DNA of 64,000 nucleotides from Candolleomyces eurysporus (GCA_027579435.1 JANBPK010000847.1:62001-126000), one strand, 5' to 3'; positions 43,514-56,502 are shown, counted from the first letter of the stretch. Notes: generated from the sequence alone by a model not told the origin. Made by a program: numbers and translations.

Positions 43514-46500
43514 TCATCTAGGACTAGGCTTCGATAGCGCAGGGAAAGACGCCTTCAATAGATTATTGCTCTGCTTCCCAATTCCAAGTTTCGTCAAAAC
43601 ATCGCGAACATCGCCCTGGGCATTGCGTTTTGTGCGAGATCGCGTCAACGTCAACCGAAGCATAGGATCACCATTGGTCACGGTAGAATGGTCCAACGTC
43701 GATATCGATGCGGGCCTTGTGAGGTTAGGATTGGACATTGCGCCACGACCCTCCAAAGCCTCTCGCAAATCAGTTACCCCAAGCCCACGATTTGACCTTG
43801 CCAGGCTGTGCATTGACATATTCTCGATCTGCATCAGGGCAGGAGATATTTTGAGGAGAGGAGATAGGTGATCACCTCTCACGGAGGGGTCATAATGGTT
43901 CGATCCATCCGCAACTACGAATTTTTTTCAACAAGCTGCAGGAAAGAAGGGGTAAATCACTCACAGTTGTAGAGAGCGCTCTTTGGATTCCATGGTCGAG
44001 AAAGACGTTCACGCAGGACATCTTTTGACAGGCCGAACGATCCTCGAACAACAGAGGACGATACGAGGATATCGAGAGCTTGGCTGCAATCAACCCCAGG
44101 CTGCTCAGGCCTATCCAACGGTGCGATCTGTAACCAAGGCTTAGCTAACAAATCATATCGTCCATGGTTCTACACTTACTGAACAAAGACGAGTCAATTC
44201 AGGACATTCCCAGGTTTCAGCAATGGCTGACCAGACATTAAGAATGATGTTCTTGATCCTGACGATTGCATCCCGATCTCCTCCTGCGTTCCGATTTATT
44301 TCAGCGTCCAGTTGTAGCAGCATTGGGATGGCGGATAAGAGTCCTCGGATAGGTAAGGATTCTTGCACAGCAACAAGAATGCTTGAAACGTTGCGGTAGT
44401 CTTCTTCAGTCGCAATGGATATCGATGGCTCTTGAGTAGAAGTAGCTTGAGCAAGCCGACCGAGGAGGGAGGCTTTCCTCGCTCTAGGCCCTTTCGATGA
44501 GGACTGCGAACGTCGAGAAGGGGATGACCTCGAGTTGTTAGAGCCAGAGGCGCGGTCAACGGGCGATTCAGGGGAGCCGGAGTACGGCGGGTTATCGGAA
44601 GCCAGGCTCGGATTCGTGACCTGAATGAAAGCATAAGCGTGGATAACGTCAAGCAATTTGCTCCCAGCGTCTTCGGATGTGAGGAAACGGTTGATGTTGG
44701 CCGGTTGCATCCCTTCATTTAGCTGCTTCACCCTCTTGATACCGTCTACTTCCGTGTATTCGCCGTGCTTAGGCATTTCTTTGGCGATATAATGGACGAG
44801 AGTGCGTGAGTACTCGTTCCGCACGCCCATGTCTCCATTGCAGATAAGGCTCAGTGTGTCTTGCCAGACCTCGGGGGAAACCCTTGTCCGACGGGAGGCA
44901 AGCTCGGGAACACCATCAATCTTGGTAGATTCTCGGGATGCCGAGGAAGGTCGTTTGGTGTGAGACAAGGTCGGTTTATGATGCAATGGTTCATTGGCTT
45001 TCTGGAGAAGGCCACACAACGCACGTAAAAGACCACGGATGGAAGCAGACCGGCTCTCCTGCGAGTTTGGATTATCCGAGTCGAGGATCGCTTGTACTTC
45101 CAGGACAGTCAGGCGATTTATGATCTCTGCCTGCAAAATCGAATGAAATTCTGTCTATACCAGATTGCATTGGAAAGACTGACCGTAAGATCTTGGATTT
45201 GATCGGAGTAGTAGATGTGGCATCCCAAAGACGAAATGCAGACTACAATGGAGGGTAAAAGGGGGTCGTTCGGGGAGATACTAGCGCGACGCAAAAGCAA
45301 TGCCAACAGGTTGGAGATTAGATCAGAAGAAGAAAGGTTAATCATGGGTATAGGGGATTGGAAGACAATTGCGACCATCGAGGCAAGTGTTGTTTGCAAA
45401 GGGGTCACCGCGGATGCGTCCTGGTTTTCCATTAATTTTTCGACAAGCCAAGTGGGCACAACGTAACGGTATTGATATTGCGCCCATTCGGCGGCCTGGC
45501 GAGCCAGCCAGCAGCAATGCTTGTCGTTCACCCATCCGTCCATTCCATCGAGGTTATCGAAGGAGGACTGCATGATGTTTCCAAGCTGAGGGCCACCTGC
45601 GTGGCTCAGCAGGGAAAAGAGGGAGCGGAGGGCGGCTTCAGAAACCTCTTTGAAGGATGGACCATTGTCCCCGTCGATGTGAATATGAATGGAGGCAGCG
45701 CGTCGCTCTACAGCAGGGCGCGTCCTAAAATCACCAAGGTAAGGAGATGCTGTGGTGTCCTTCACAGTCGGGGTCCTTGAGTTGCAGAAAGTCAAATAAG
45801 TAAGGTGTGGTATAACAAGAGATGGTAACCTCTCACAGATCATCGATCGTCGCTATATCTGTTTGAAACAAAGTGACGAGGATAGGGCGCAGCAAGATAG
45901 ACACCTGAGTGCGAAATTGTCGAGAGTTGTTGTACAATGCCTCAGAATGTAAGGCACCCGCAACGGCAGCGAATCCAATAAGGCGTGTCCTGAGACTAGT
46001 CAGCTATCGAATGGTGCAATAATTGAGGACATACCTATTCTTTACTTCCTGATCTGCATTGTCGCTGCAGGCAAGATTTGCAAAGTGCTGGAGAACTGAC
46101 AGGTACTCTTCTGTAAAACCGTGATCGGTGCCAACGAGGCGTCCATTCGTGTATGTTGTCCATGCTGTAAACTGTAGACCCAGATGAAACCAGAATCATT
46201 TGTGAGAGGCCGAGTATGACATACGACGCTGGCCGCTCTTGAAATGACTTCCAAGTCATTGAGAACGGAGGATAGGGTGACGTTAACGGATGCAATGAGA
46301 GAGGGTGCAAGGAGAGCAACGTCGCTCCGGCATTCTGTCGCAAGAGAGCGCAAGATAGCCAAAGAAATGAGCAAGGAACTAAAGGGACGTCAATCCATTA
46401 ATCACGAGAAGGCGAGGAAACCACGTACGCTCGTGCTCGGATGTTGCCTGCCTTGGTCTTTTTAGCTTCAGCCCTGATACGCTTTTCCACCTCACTCCCA

Positions 46501-46709
46501 AGCTTCGCCAGCTTCCCTGGATGATTAGAGCTAGAAACACAGTCAGAAAGAAGGCGTAAAGAGGCTGAAAGCACGTACGCATAGTAAGTTAAACGGCTTT
46601 GCTCGTGTGAGCTTGGTGCGTATGCTGGACCCGCGGTGAGCAACGCCGACGCCGGAGGGTAACAGGCATTCAGAAGCTGTACATGACTTGGGGTGAAAAG
46701 ATGGTGCAT
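43514..46709 (-). CDS. EFR3: EFR3-like plasma-membrane scaffold for PI4-kinase
   Basis: EFR3 anchors the Stt4/PI4KIIIalpha complex to plasma-membrane patches. The N-terminal end HLFTPSHVQLLNACYPP followed by SNHPGKLAKLGSEVEKRI is the family's conserved start. Helical-repeat segments follow: ILRSLATECRSDVALLAPSL, LVIPHLTYLTFCNSRTP, ALRSLFSLLSHAGGPQLG, WLARQAAEWAQYQYRYVVP. A long Ser-rich disordered part (SGSNNSRSSPSRRSQSSSKG) follows, then a second helical segment and a basic C-terminus ending at PSPR. Many short introns. No transmembrane helix is seen; basic N-terminal residues probably bind acidic lipid. It is followed on the same strand by the SLH1-like gene at very short distance. Confidence 0.9.
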
Positions 46710-47198
46710 TATGGAGGAAACTCGTTAAGGAGCGTAGAGAGTGAGTTAGAGACAAACGAGCATCTAGTATTTAAACGTGGAGACTGTAATAATGGGGCGC
46801 CGATGATGACACTGACGGGGATTCGAAACTCCATGTTCCTGGCCTCGTGTTTGCCATCATGCTTGTTCTGACACAAGCCCAAACACGCTGTAAATTCTTC
46901 AAATTTGCATCGACCTTTTCTCCCTCCCACTCCATCACCGTTCATCGAGTAGCGCTCAAAGGTGAGTTGTCTACGTCTTCGTCTTTCAAGAGGATGTATC
47001 TTTGCTGTGCACCAGACCAAGAATTTTCAAAATTCGCTGCGGATATCTTACCCTGGCCTTCTTTTTACGCTTGGAGGCCCTGATCTCTCTACTCGCTTCC
47101 GTCTCGTTGACAGTCAACTCATTCCTTCTTCCCTGCAGGTTTGTGAAAGACGGTGTCTACCTGCCTAAGCTTACAGTATCCTGATAAATATCATGTAT
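46710..47198. other. gap between EFR3 start and BRCT gene end
   Basis: 489 bases on the EFR3 promoter side, also holding the 3' end of the BRCT gene. Overlapping plus-strand frames of 60-78 codons share no protein-like content. Nothing else was recognised. Confidence 0.45.
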
Positions 47199-48057
47199 CT
47201 ACGGCTTCGTTACCTGGGTCATGAAATCTTGCAACGTTTGGTTCATCTTGACAACATACTGTCTTTCGGAGCGTTTCCGACCACTCGCAATGCTATCAAG
47301 CACCCATTCAGGCTTCACAATGTGGGGTTTTGTCGAACCAAAACTCTGTAGATGTTTGTGCGTCTTCGAGCCGCTCAAGCCTTGCGATGTGATAATGTGC
47401 GTGCATCGGGAAGGCGTGAACCTGTTGGAGTCAGCACGTCTTCTGATCTGGTAGGTGCACTAGCTACATACTGGACTCTGCCTCCTCCCTCTATCACAAG
47501 TCGTTTGATCTCGATGTCTGTTGTTCCTTCTAAATATCCATTTATATAAACGCGAACGTTTCCAAAGATTCCGGTCGCCGATGTTGACGCTGATGAGGCT
47601 GAGCTGCTGGCAGTGACTTTGTGCTGAACACTCAAGGCTGATTGACGTTCTTGGAAGTAACGCTTCCTGCTCATCATATCCTCGGTGACTTGGTGCCCGG
47701 TCGATGTAGAAAGTATCTTGTCTAGGATTCAAATTAGCGTGCAGTTTCAAAACAATATCGAGAGATAGACCACACACCTGACCGGTCTGCCAAATCGGAG
47801 TGAGTGATTGGATTGCTTTCATTGCCCAACGTAGACAGGAGCATTTTATTCAGATTAGATAGTGAATGGACCTGTGTCGTTTTGCGCTTGGACCTGGAAT
47901 TTCAATTAGCGCCGAGGTCAAGCAAGAGCCTGAAAGCCTACCTCGACTGCTTTTCGAGAGACTGTCCTTCTACCAAGTCCTTACCCTCGTCCGTACCCTT
48001 CAATTGGGAATGCATCTGAGATGCGGACCGCTTCACGACTGGGAAGTATTTCTCCAT
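47199..48057 (-). CDS. single-BRCT domain protein, REV1-type BRCT
   Basis: Multi-exon. The N-terminus MEKYFPVVKRSASQ is followed by a Ser-rich linker and RKRYFQERQSALSVQHK. The BRCT fold starts IFGNVRVYINGYLEGTTDIE, continues KRLVIEGGGRVQY, CTHIITSQGLSGSKTHKH, and ends KPHIVKPEWVLDSIASGR. The YINGY and IITSQGLSGSKTHKHL features resemble the BRCT of REV1, but no polymerase domain follows, so it is a stand-alone BRCT protein. BRCT domains bind phosphopeptides or DNA, commonly in repair. It could be a REV1-BRCT duplicate specialised in basidiomycetes; that is inference. Stop taken in the exon ending FMTQVTKP; a further small exon is possible. It is divergent from folylpolyglutamate synthase, with 314 bases between starts. 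Confidence 0.8.
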
Positions 48058-48371
48058 TTTGCGCCCGTGTAAATGAAAATGAACGAGTGTAAGGGAGTGC
48101 AGGGGTGAGAAGCTATGTATAATGCATGGCCAGTTGCTGTCGAACGTTGAAACACAGTGTGGACAACTGCCGTTGTCACGCCCAATTTGGAACGCGACAT
48201 GTCACGGGATGGCAATCAATCATGTGACGTGACGTGCGTGACTTGTCAAAATGACTGGCAATGGCAGCGACGGACCGGAAGAGCTGTATATTTCAAGGAA
48301 TGCGTCCTTATCTGTTTTCGCCCTATCGGTTTCTTCGACACTGTCGCCATCACCATCTTCACTGTCGACTC
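48058..48371. promoter_or_regulatory. bidirectional promoter with overlapping TGACGT sites
   Basis: Shared upstream region for the BRCT gene (minus) and folylpolyglutamate synthase (plus). Two TGACGT hexamers overlap at 48225-48235 within a GTGACGTGACGTGCG tract. TGACGT is the half site of ATF/CREB-type bZIP proteins; pairing here may serve one or both genes. Binding is inferred only. Confidence 0.45.
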
Positions 48372-50313
48372 ATGTCCTCCCACACATACCAAGAAGCCGT
48401 CGAAAAGCTCAATTCGTTGCAGTCTAATGCAGCGACGTTGGAGGCCGTCCGTGCCTCCGGAGGACGGCTGAGCCAGTTTGCGATCCCGGAGATGCTAGAA
48501 TACTTGGGGAGGATTGGGTATTCGGTAATTTTTCCTTAACTTCTGCTCCGAATTGGCTCATGAAAATATATCCAGCCAGACCAATTGAACGCCCTGAATG
48601 TTATCCACATCACTGGAACCAAAGGGAAAGGCTCCACCAGCGCATTCGTCGATTCAATTCTTCGACATGCAAAACCGGACTGGAAAATCGGTACGTCGTG
48701 CTCTTAGCATTTGTTTCGAGCTACACCTCATTTCATGTTCGTCAGGTCTATACACCTCACCGCATCTGGTGGCCGTCCGTGAACGGATCAGGATAAATGG
48801 ACAACCTATATCCGAAGAGCTTTTCACCAAATATTTCTTCGAGGTGTGGGACAGACTCCAGAGCAACACTGCAGTAAGTACGATCGACTTTTGCGCCATT
48901 TTTTATGCTTACCTCTCAAGAGGGCCCTTGAGAGCACATCTCTCATGCCAGGTTACTTTCGGTTTATTACCCTACTCGCTTTCCATGCTTTCCTCGAATG
49001 CAAGGTGGACGCAACTATCTTGGAGGTCGGAGTTGGGGGAACCTATGACAGCACCAATGTTGTCCCGAAACCCGTCGTGACAGGAGTCACTGCACTCGGA
49101 ATAGACCACGTCGGAGTATTAGGGAAAACACTGGAAGAAATTGCCTGGCAGAAAGGAGGCATATTCAAGGTTCGCAATATTTATATTCATATTTGGTCTC
49201 TAATAACCGTCATAATGCAGGAAGGTGTTCCCGCGCATACGGTTTCTCAGCCTGAGAGTCCCTTGAAAGTTTTGCGGAACCGTGCACAGGAACTGAAGGT
49301 TCATATGCATCTGCCTCCACGACGGCATTGTTCTGATTTAAGTCTACAGGCATCGTCGTTTACTGTGATTGAACCAAACCCTCAAATTGCGTCAACGAAA
49401 CTTGGTACGCCCTATTTCTTTGCTATTGCACACATCGCGAATCTCATTTTTCTCCCTATTTCAAGGGTTGGCCGGTTCACACCAAATTGAAAATGCAACT
49501 ATTGCGTTACACCTTGCACACAAATTTCTCAGGATACAGACGGGCAGGACATTCACAGAGAGCGAAAAGCTTCCAGAAGATATATCTCAAGGCCTTGTGT
49601 CGACCAAGTGGCCTGGACGGTGTCAGCAGGTACAAGATCCTCAGCGACGCAACACCACTTGGTTCCTAGACGGTGCCCACACTACTGAGAGCCTTCAATG
49701 CTGCTTCAAATGGTTTACCTCTCCCGGTGTTGGCCTTCCGGAAAAGCAAGATCGGACAGCAAGGTTGGTTCTTCGTCACCGATGTCGCTTGCTACCAATC
49801 TGACCGCTCAGTAGGCCTTTGCGTGTGCTCATTTTCAACTGCACAAGCGGACGTTCAGGGGACGCCTTTTTAGGCACAGCGTTGGAGACAATACAATCTC
49901 AGCTTTCCAGTCTAAGCAGCCAAGAGACAACAGAAGGGTTCTTTGACCGAGTGCTGTTCTGTACAAATATCACTTATGCTGACGGTCATTTCAAAGGCGG
50001 TATGTATCAGTCCCTTGCGTGTTTGTCCGCGCCTCATTCAACCATCACGAATACAGACTTGACTACCTTGGCCATTCCGGAGGAAGATTTGGCCGTTTTG
50101 AAAACACAGCAACAGCTTGCTACCGCGTGGTCGACACATCTCCCGCAATATCAGACATCCAATGTCTTCGTTTTGCCGTCAGTCGAGCATGCTATCCGCA
50201 ATCTCGAGACTCTAGACACGACAGAGCGGCCTTTGCAGGTACTCGTTTCAGGAAGTCTCCATCTCGTTGGAGGTGTCATAGAAGTTGCTGGGCTTTCCGA
50301 GGTTGCATTATAG
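48372..50313 (+). CDS. MET7/FPGS: folylpolyglutamate synthase
   Basis: Adds gamma-glutamate residues to tetrahydrofolates, keeping them in the cell and making them good cofactors for methionine and nucleotide synthesis. The P-loop is VIHITGTKGKGSTSAFV, followed by the folate/ATP signature GLYTSPHLVAVRERIRING. Later come TILEVGVGGTYDSTNVV, GVTALGIDHVGVLGKTLEEIAWQKGGIFK, the C-terminal-domain segments GRCQQV, TTWFLDGAHT and VLIFNCTSGRSG, and VLVSGSLHLVGG at the end. Several introns. Start at MSSHTYQEAVEKLN; the N-terminus is short and has no clear mitochondrial leader, though this enzyme acts in cytosol and mitochondria in fungi. It pairs functionally with sulfur/one-carbon metabolism but is not clustered with MET10. 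Confidence 0.96.
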
Positions 50314-50437
50314 GGTTCTATCGCTAGTGGCATTGGTGGAGCCCATGTATTTAGTATTCGAAAATCTACCCGTACCAGTCCGAAGTATAGAAGACAATAC
50401 CCTGCGAAAGTCAATTGGTCAATGGTTACACGAAGTT

Positions 50438-51985
50438 TTACTTTGATAATAAACTTGCCTCTTTGTCAAGGAACGTGGTTAGACTCTCCTTCAACCGCAT
50501 AGATGGCTTTGTTCCACCTCCCGCAATGGATATAAACACATCGAAATCGATGGGCTGTAGGTGTAGTGAGCAGCTGAGATTGCTCCAGTCCAAAATGAAG
50601 ACGAACCTCGTACCGCAGAATGCGCAAATGAAGAGCTGTGTCTGCAGTAATTTTGTTGCGCAATGCATCCTCCCATGCCGTGTCATACACCTCCTTTGGT
50701 GCCCTTGTAGATTTGGCTTTCGTGGCTTTGCGGGGTGTTCTTGACCTGGACTCACGAGGAGATGACGGGGCAGGTTCTACCACCTGCATTGTATTTCCCG
50801 AACCATCCTGAAGAGACAAAGCACCCAGGGAGGAACATAGTCCCTCATGGCCTACGTCCCTAGTACTGTCGGAATCCTACTGAGAAATCAATCCTAGGTA
50901 AAGGGCAATTAAAGATGCACTCACTGGAGAGAACCTAGCAGCGGAGGATTTGCCTTTGAGAGGTGAGACGTCTTGTTCCTGATTTAAGAGAGTCATGGTA
51001 CGCCGTGCTGCCCCAAGTTTGCTGCGACCGAATTGTTCAGTGGGAGGAGGCTCTATACTGTCACGCTCTTGAGATTGCGGAGATTGTGGGTCCTGAAGAT
51101 ATTGTTGGGCTCGGTTGAGTATCTCTACTCGAGTGTCGGCGACGTTCGTCAAAGTGTTCTTGCGTTGCTCTGAGCGAGTTTTCTTCTTCTTGGTAGCTGG
51201 CGGGTTATAATCGTTGAATAAAGTCGTACTCTCTTCTTGAGGTCGGGGATTGTCCGGGGGCAACGCTTCGTTAACTGCTTTGCGCAGTAAAGTGTCAATT
51301 GTTTCTTGGGTGTAGGCAGCCTTCTTGCAGCACGACCGCATGTGTTGCACCTTTTGAGCGGCACTCTTTCGCGCTGTCCAGCTCGCGTCACAGGCAATAC
51401 AGCGCAGGACCTTTTCATAGTCTTTGTCCGTAAATTCAGAGCTCAGGCTCAATACTGGTGCCTTTACACTCCTCGCCTTCTTGGTAGGCTCGGTCCGTAG
51501 GACAGTGACATCGCCAATAGTGGGCTGAGTCTTCAATTTCGACGTAGAAGCCTTCTGGTTGACCCCAGTAGAGAAGGCAAATTGAGCTATGTCCAACTTG
51601 CGTGGTCCCTCTATTTCTTCGACGTCGCTGTCCTCTTCATTGATAGCGGTGTTACGGCCCAAGTTGAGACAACTTGAGCTCGGCTTTTTGCCCGTATCTA
51701 TGACTAGAACGCAATGAGCGAGCATACGTGGGGAGTATAATAGTGCTATTCCGTACCCTTCGTAATGGGATGCGCGCGCTCTACGAACATTTTCTTGTCA
51801 GAGACCGTGTCAGGGGTCAGTGAAGATAGCGAACCTAGTAAAAGCCCAGAATCAGACCCTTCCGAGTCCGAATCCATAATTTCAATAACGCCCAGGTGAA
51901 TAGATGCTCCAGCACCTATTCTGCCCCGAATTGCTGCTCTTTCGGGTTCGGAGTCTTCAATGACGACCTCAGACGTCTTTGCCAT
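50438..51985 (-). CDS. SLX4: structure-specific endonuclease subunit SLX4
   Basis: Regulatory partner of the SLX1 nuclease, cutting branched DNA in recombination and replication repair. The middle of the protein carries a zinc-finger-like region LRCIACDASWTARKSAAQKVQHMRSC, where two Cys pairs and a His fit the SLX4 finger of basidiomycetes as I recall it. The C-terminus contains the SLX1-binding helical domain (HLRILRYEPIDFDVFISIAGG, MRLKESLTTFLDKE), rejoined across an intron. The rest is Ser/acidic-rich and disordered (EDSEPERAA, DSDSEGSDSG). An upstream ATG at 52069 adds 28 Arg-rich residues, but MAKTSEV at 51985 is the more natural start for a nuclear protein. It shares a promoter with KAP120. 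Confidence 0.78.
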
Positions 51986-52069
51986 CGTAGCGACACGACG
52001 TTGACGAATAAAGGGAGTGCGAATGTGATTGGAAGATCTCGCGTTTCTGAGTAACAGAGAACGGAGCAT

Positions 52070-52310
52070 TCAAAGGTGGTTGCAGGAGAAATGAGACCCG
52101 CCACGGCCACGCGACGCGTTGTTTGTACTACAGAAATCACAATATGTCACGCGCCGAGCCGGCCTATATCTTCAACTTGCCCTTGATCCTCGTCTTCCTC
52201 CATTGAAACGCGCTGCTGTCCTTCTTGAAGAAAATCAGCATTGCGGGCTCCGTCTGAATAGCGATACTAAACCAATCGGCTATCTTTGGGCACCCTGATA
52301 TTCGACCACC
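52070..52310. promoter_or_regulatory. SLX4/KAP120 divergent promoter with MCB element
   Basis: ACGCGT at 52114-52119 inside CCACGCGACGCGTTG, a doubled MluI cell-cycle box core of the type bound by MBF at G1/S, lies about 130 bases upstream of the chosen SLX4 ATG and about 195 before KAP120. It fits a replication-repair gene; binding is inferred. Confidence 0.5.
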
Positions 52311-55300
52311 ATGAACAGCAGGCCCATCGCAGCGGGGGTGCAGGTGGAAACGGTGTCTCCCGCCGAACTGTATGAGGTTATCACTGGAGCATGCTCCCAG
52401 GACCAAGCCCGGGTGCAGGCCTCTGGTAAACGCCTCAAAGAGATGCTCGAGATGTTTGGGACGTACAGCGGATTGCACGAGATTGCATCGCAGAGAAACT
52501 ACCCTCTGCCCATTCGCCTGCAGGCAATCATCCAGTTTAAACTGACCGCGCTTAATCACTGGAAATCACGAAAGTAAATTTGCTTGCTTGTTCCCCTTTC
52601 GCGTTAAAGGTACGATATCCACCTATAGACTGCTATCCGATGCACAGAGAATCGAAATACGAAATCGGTGTCTCGGGATGTTGGATGAAACGGACGACTC
52701 GGTGAGTTGACAGTCGGCGCTCTTGCCATTCCCGAGTCCTCAATTAGCGATGCAGATTGCCCAGTTCAACACTGTTATTACGGCCAAGATTTCTAGACAC
52801 GACTTTCCGAGCAACTGGTGGGCTGTTGAGTATCCTTTGCCGAGATACTGCTGCTTGACCACTTTTCAGGCCCAATCTCATTACGGACCTGATGACCGTT
52901 ATTGACAACAACCTTCAGAAACGATATGTCCAGAATTCGAGCGATCCTCGAGACGCCTTGATGCTCAGGAGGAGCCTGCAACTCGTGAACGCCATCCTGA
53001 AAGAGCTCGCAAGTATTAAGATGATGAATGGCGTGAAAGTCATGGCGAATGTAAGTCGACGATCTCCGGGTACATGTCATCTTTGACTCAGTCGATATTT
53101 CGCAAGATTGTTGAGCAATTGCGCCAAATATTCTACGGCTATTACTCTACTATCGCGTCCAACTTCTCGAGCTCTGCCCTTACAAATCTCCCAGATGCAG
53201 CAAGGTTTCATGAAGACATTTTCCTCGGTCAGCTAGTGTTCAAGCCGATTGTGAAAATGGCAGTTTGGCTATGGCATCGCATCGACAAGCAACAAAAGGA
53301 AGAGTATGCCACAAATCAGGCTTGGGTGAATCTCCAGTAATTCAGAACGACATCAGAACGGTGGCTTAACCTTACTGCACTTTTTACAGGTTGCAGACTT
53401 GTTCCAGAACTGCGCTCTTCAAATACAGAATCTTGTCTCCCTCAGAAAGGAGATGGTTAATGCAATTCGCCAAAATTCATCGATGAGCACTTACCTTCCC
53501 GCAGTGAAGATCTTGACAAAGCATATAACGACTTTTGGAAAGTTCTTTCGGCGCATGCAAGTACTTAATCACCAGAGATTTGCACTTCTGCCAATGTGCG
53601 GAGACCTCGTCCTTTTCTACTGGTCACAGGTCGTAGACGCTCCTTCGAGTCCAGAAGGCTCAATTGCCGGTAAATATGCTTTCCATCGGTTCCCAATGCA
53701 ATATTTCTCATATTTATCTAGACTCCGATGAAGTGCTTTACCCACTCCGGTTCTTGGTTCAAGGCATGGCACTTTTCAAAGAAAATCTGGCGCAATGGTC
53801 CGTCCTTCGAAGAGATGGGACACCAAACAAGAATTGTATGCACAAATCCAACTCTGGTTCATTCATGGCTCATTTTTTTTGCACTAGCTTTATCAAAGGA
53901 TTTCGTCGAGAATGCAGTTCGCCTCTTGGTGTCACGATTTATGCCGCTCAATCCCTCGGATTTGGAGCAGTGGATGGCAGATCCAGAGGAGTGGCTGAAT
54001 GAAGAGGAACGTGATGGGGACCAATGGGAATACGAGATTAGGGCATGTTTTTTTGTTCTTTTCTCGCGTATGATGGCTTACACCGTACAATGTTAGGCGT
54101 GTAGCGAGCGAGTCTTGCTACAGTTATCCAACCAATTTGCCGAATTCGTAACACCGCTTCTTTTGGCCACATTCGAACAGGTTGCTCGTAAGTACGGTCA
54201 AGCAATCTTCCCAATATCCATACTTATAGTTCACAGTTCAGCCCACACTTGACCTACCTGCTATATTGCAAAAAGAAGCACTGTACTGTGCCATTGGTCG
54301 ATGCGCGGTCCGTCTCAAAGACCGACTCCCCTTTGCAGAATGGCTTGAAAAGACGCTGGCAGTCGAAGCCCTCTCACAAGATCCAAAGTAAATNCCTCGA
54401 GATTCTCTATCACTATTCATTCACTCACGTCTTTGATCCTAGATTCCCGATCATTAAGCGTAGAATTGCCTGGCTCATCGGAAAATGGGTTTCAGAACAG
54501 TGCAGCTCCCCAAACAATCCAAGGATATGGGAAATCCTCGTCCATCTATTGAAGGATCGCAGTGATGGTACTGACACGGTCGTGCGGCTAACTGCGGCTA
54601 ATGCAGTGAAGGACTGCGTGGATGTATGGATTGCTTTTCTACTCATTTTTCCGAGTGCTCAACGCCTTTTCAGACCCTAGAATTCTCTGCAGAAGTATTT
54701 GCACCGTTCCTGCTAGACACCATTACCGAATTAGTCAGGTTAATGGATGAGGCCGACACATCAGAGAGCAAGCGTCGTATTGCGACAACCCTCAGTGCCG
54801 TCTTGGAGCAAACGAAAGACATGGTAGGACTATCTTCCCTGCATTCCTTTACCTTAGCCATGCTAATTTTTATCAAGGTGACACCGTTCATGGGAATTAT
54901 TGCTGAACCCGTGCCTCAATTATGTAGGCTACTTCTGATTCTGCTGCCTCATCTGTGTTTTACCTTCGATATAGGGACTGCTGCTGGCGAAGATTGGTTA
55001 CTCAAGGGAACAATGCTGACCACCGTCACGAAGCTGGTTGAAGTGAGCAATCTTACGTACCATTGCATACTTCCTTACTCATGATCGAGGGTAGGCAGTG
55101 AAGGATAGATCCTCTGCACTGGAGAGCATCACAGTCCCATTGATCCAAGAAAGTCTCTCCCCAGGGGTGAGTCGCATCTCCGTGTATGTGTTAATAGCAC
55201 GGAATCTAACCCAGGCTAGGTAATGATCAACCTCGATGAGGACGGTTTAATCCTTTGGCTAGCTGCCATTCGGAATGCCCCTTCAGGTGGTAACCGGAAT

Positions 55301-56502
55301 GGCCCGCAATCCCTCCTGGCCATCTACCCCCGTGCCCTGTACTTGCTGGCGACAAACCTTGACTTGTTGGGGAAGATTACCGGAATTCTGGAGTCGTATT
55401 TCTTCCTCGATGCTCCAGCTCTATTACAAGTGAGTTCGAAATAAGATTGACCGCTAAATTGACGTCCTGACGCTCTGAAAGAATTATAGCAAAGATATCT
55501 TCCAGGCGTTTACGGAGGGACTCAAGAGCCAAGCCGTGATGGTGAACATGAAAGACATGGTCGTGGCTCTGCAATTTATGGTCCAACTCGCCCCTTCTAA
55601 TCTTTGGGGGGAACCAATGCACACATCGGGGTTATTTGCCCATCTACTTCTCACTCTGAACGATGGAGAAGTGAGTAGTTGATATTCTTCGCTAGGGTTC
55701 ATCGCTAACAAGAACCTTTGCAGAGTAGCCCTATACTATTAACCGAGATCATATTCCTCTTTTCGAGAATCGTCATGGCAGATGCTCAAATGTTCCTTCA
55801 GCTGATGTCAGCCACAGCGCCAGCGGTTAATCAACCCGAGACGAACCTTTGGGAGGGATTGCTGGATCAATGGTGGGGCAAGGTGAGGCAAACAGTCACA
55901 ATATTTTATGCCATTCATTCATTGAGTCTACCTCAGTTCGACAACATGAGCGAACCTCGGCATCGAAAATTGACTGCGATGGGAACCGCCACACTCGTTG
56001 CCACAGGCCGTCCTGAGGTTTTGAAGAGATTGTCGGGAGAGATATTCAACCTTTGGCTTGACGTCTTTGGGGAAATCAAGGAAACGCGGCTTCTTCACGA
56101 GGAAGATCCCACAAAGTAGGTTTGAGCCTTTCACAAACGTCCGCATTTGTCTTAGGAGGTTGGGTTTTCTAGCTTGGAGCTGGTCTCTCCAACCAATCTT
56201 CGTCGTCATTGGGAGCTAGACGAGGCGCCACGGGATTACTATCAAGATTCTGAAGGTACCCCTGAATTCGACAGGCGCAAAGCGGTTAGTTTGTGTATTT
56301 CGTCCCCTTGCCCCTAGGTTAGCTGATACATTCGCTCTCTCAGCTGTATGATCGAGATCCCATCCGGGTCGTTCAGCTCAATGAATATGTTCGCGCTCAC
56401 CTTGGACAAGCAGAAGCGGTCGTCGGTCCCAACTTCCAAGTCTACCTCAAAGACGCGGATCCTACGGTGCTAGAGCAAATTCAAGCCGAACTGAAAAGTT
56501 GA
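52311..56502 (+). CDS. KAP120: importin-beta family karyopherin, Kap120/importin-11
   Basis: Nuclear transport receptor built of HEAT repeats. The N-terminus holds the Ran-binding importin-N region (SPAELYEVITGACSQDQARVQ, LPIRLQAIIQFKLTALNHW). Later segments keep the importin-11 pattern: IIKRRIAWLIGKWVSEQC, RLTAANAVKDCVD, LLPMCGDLVLFYWSQV and DIFQAFTEGLKSQAV. The end reads YVRAHLGQAEAVVGPNFQVYL. It is cut by many introns of 50-60 bp. Importin-11/Kap120 imports ribosomal and assembly factors and ubiquitin-conjugating enzymes in other species. The n at 54394 falls in an intron. Start chosen at MNSRPIAAGVQVE, directly upstream of the conserved domain. Confidence 0.93.
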
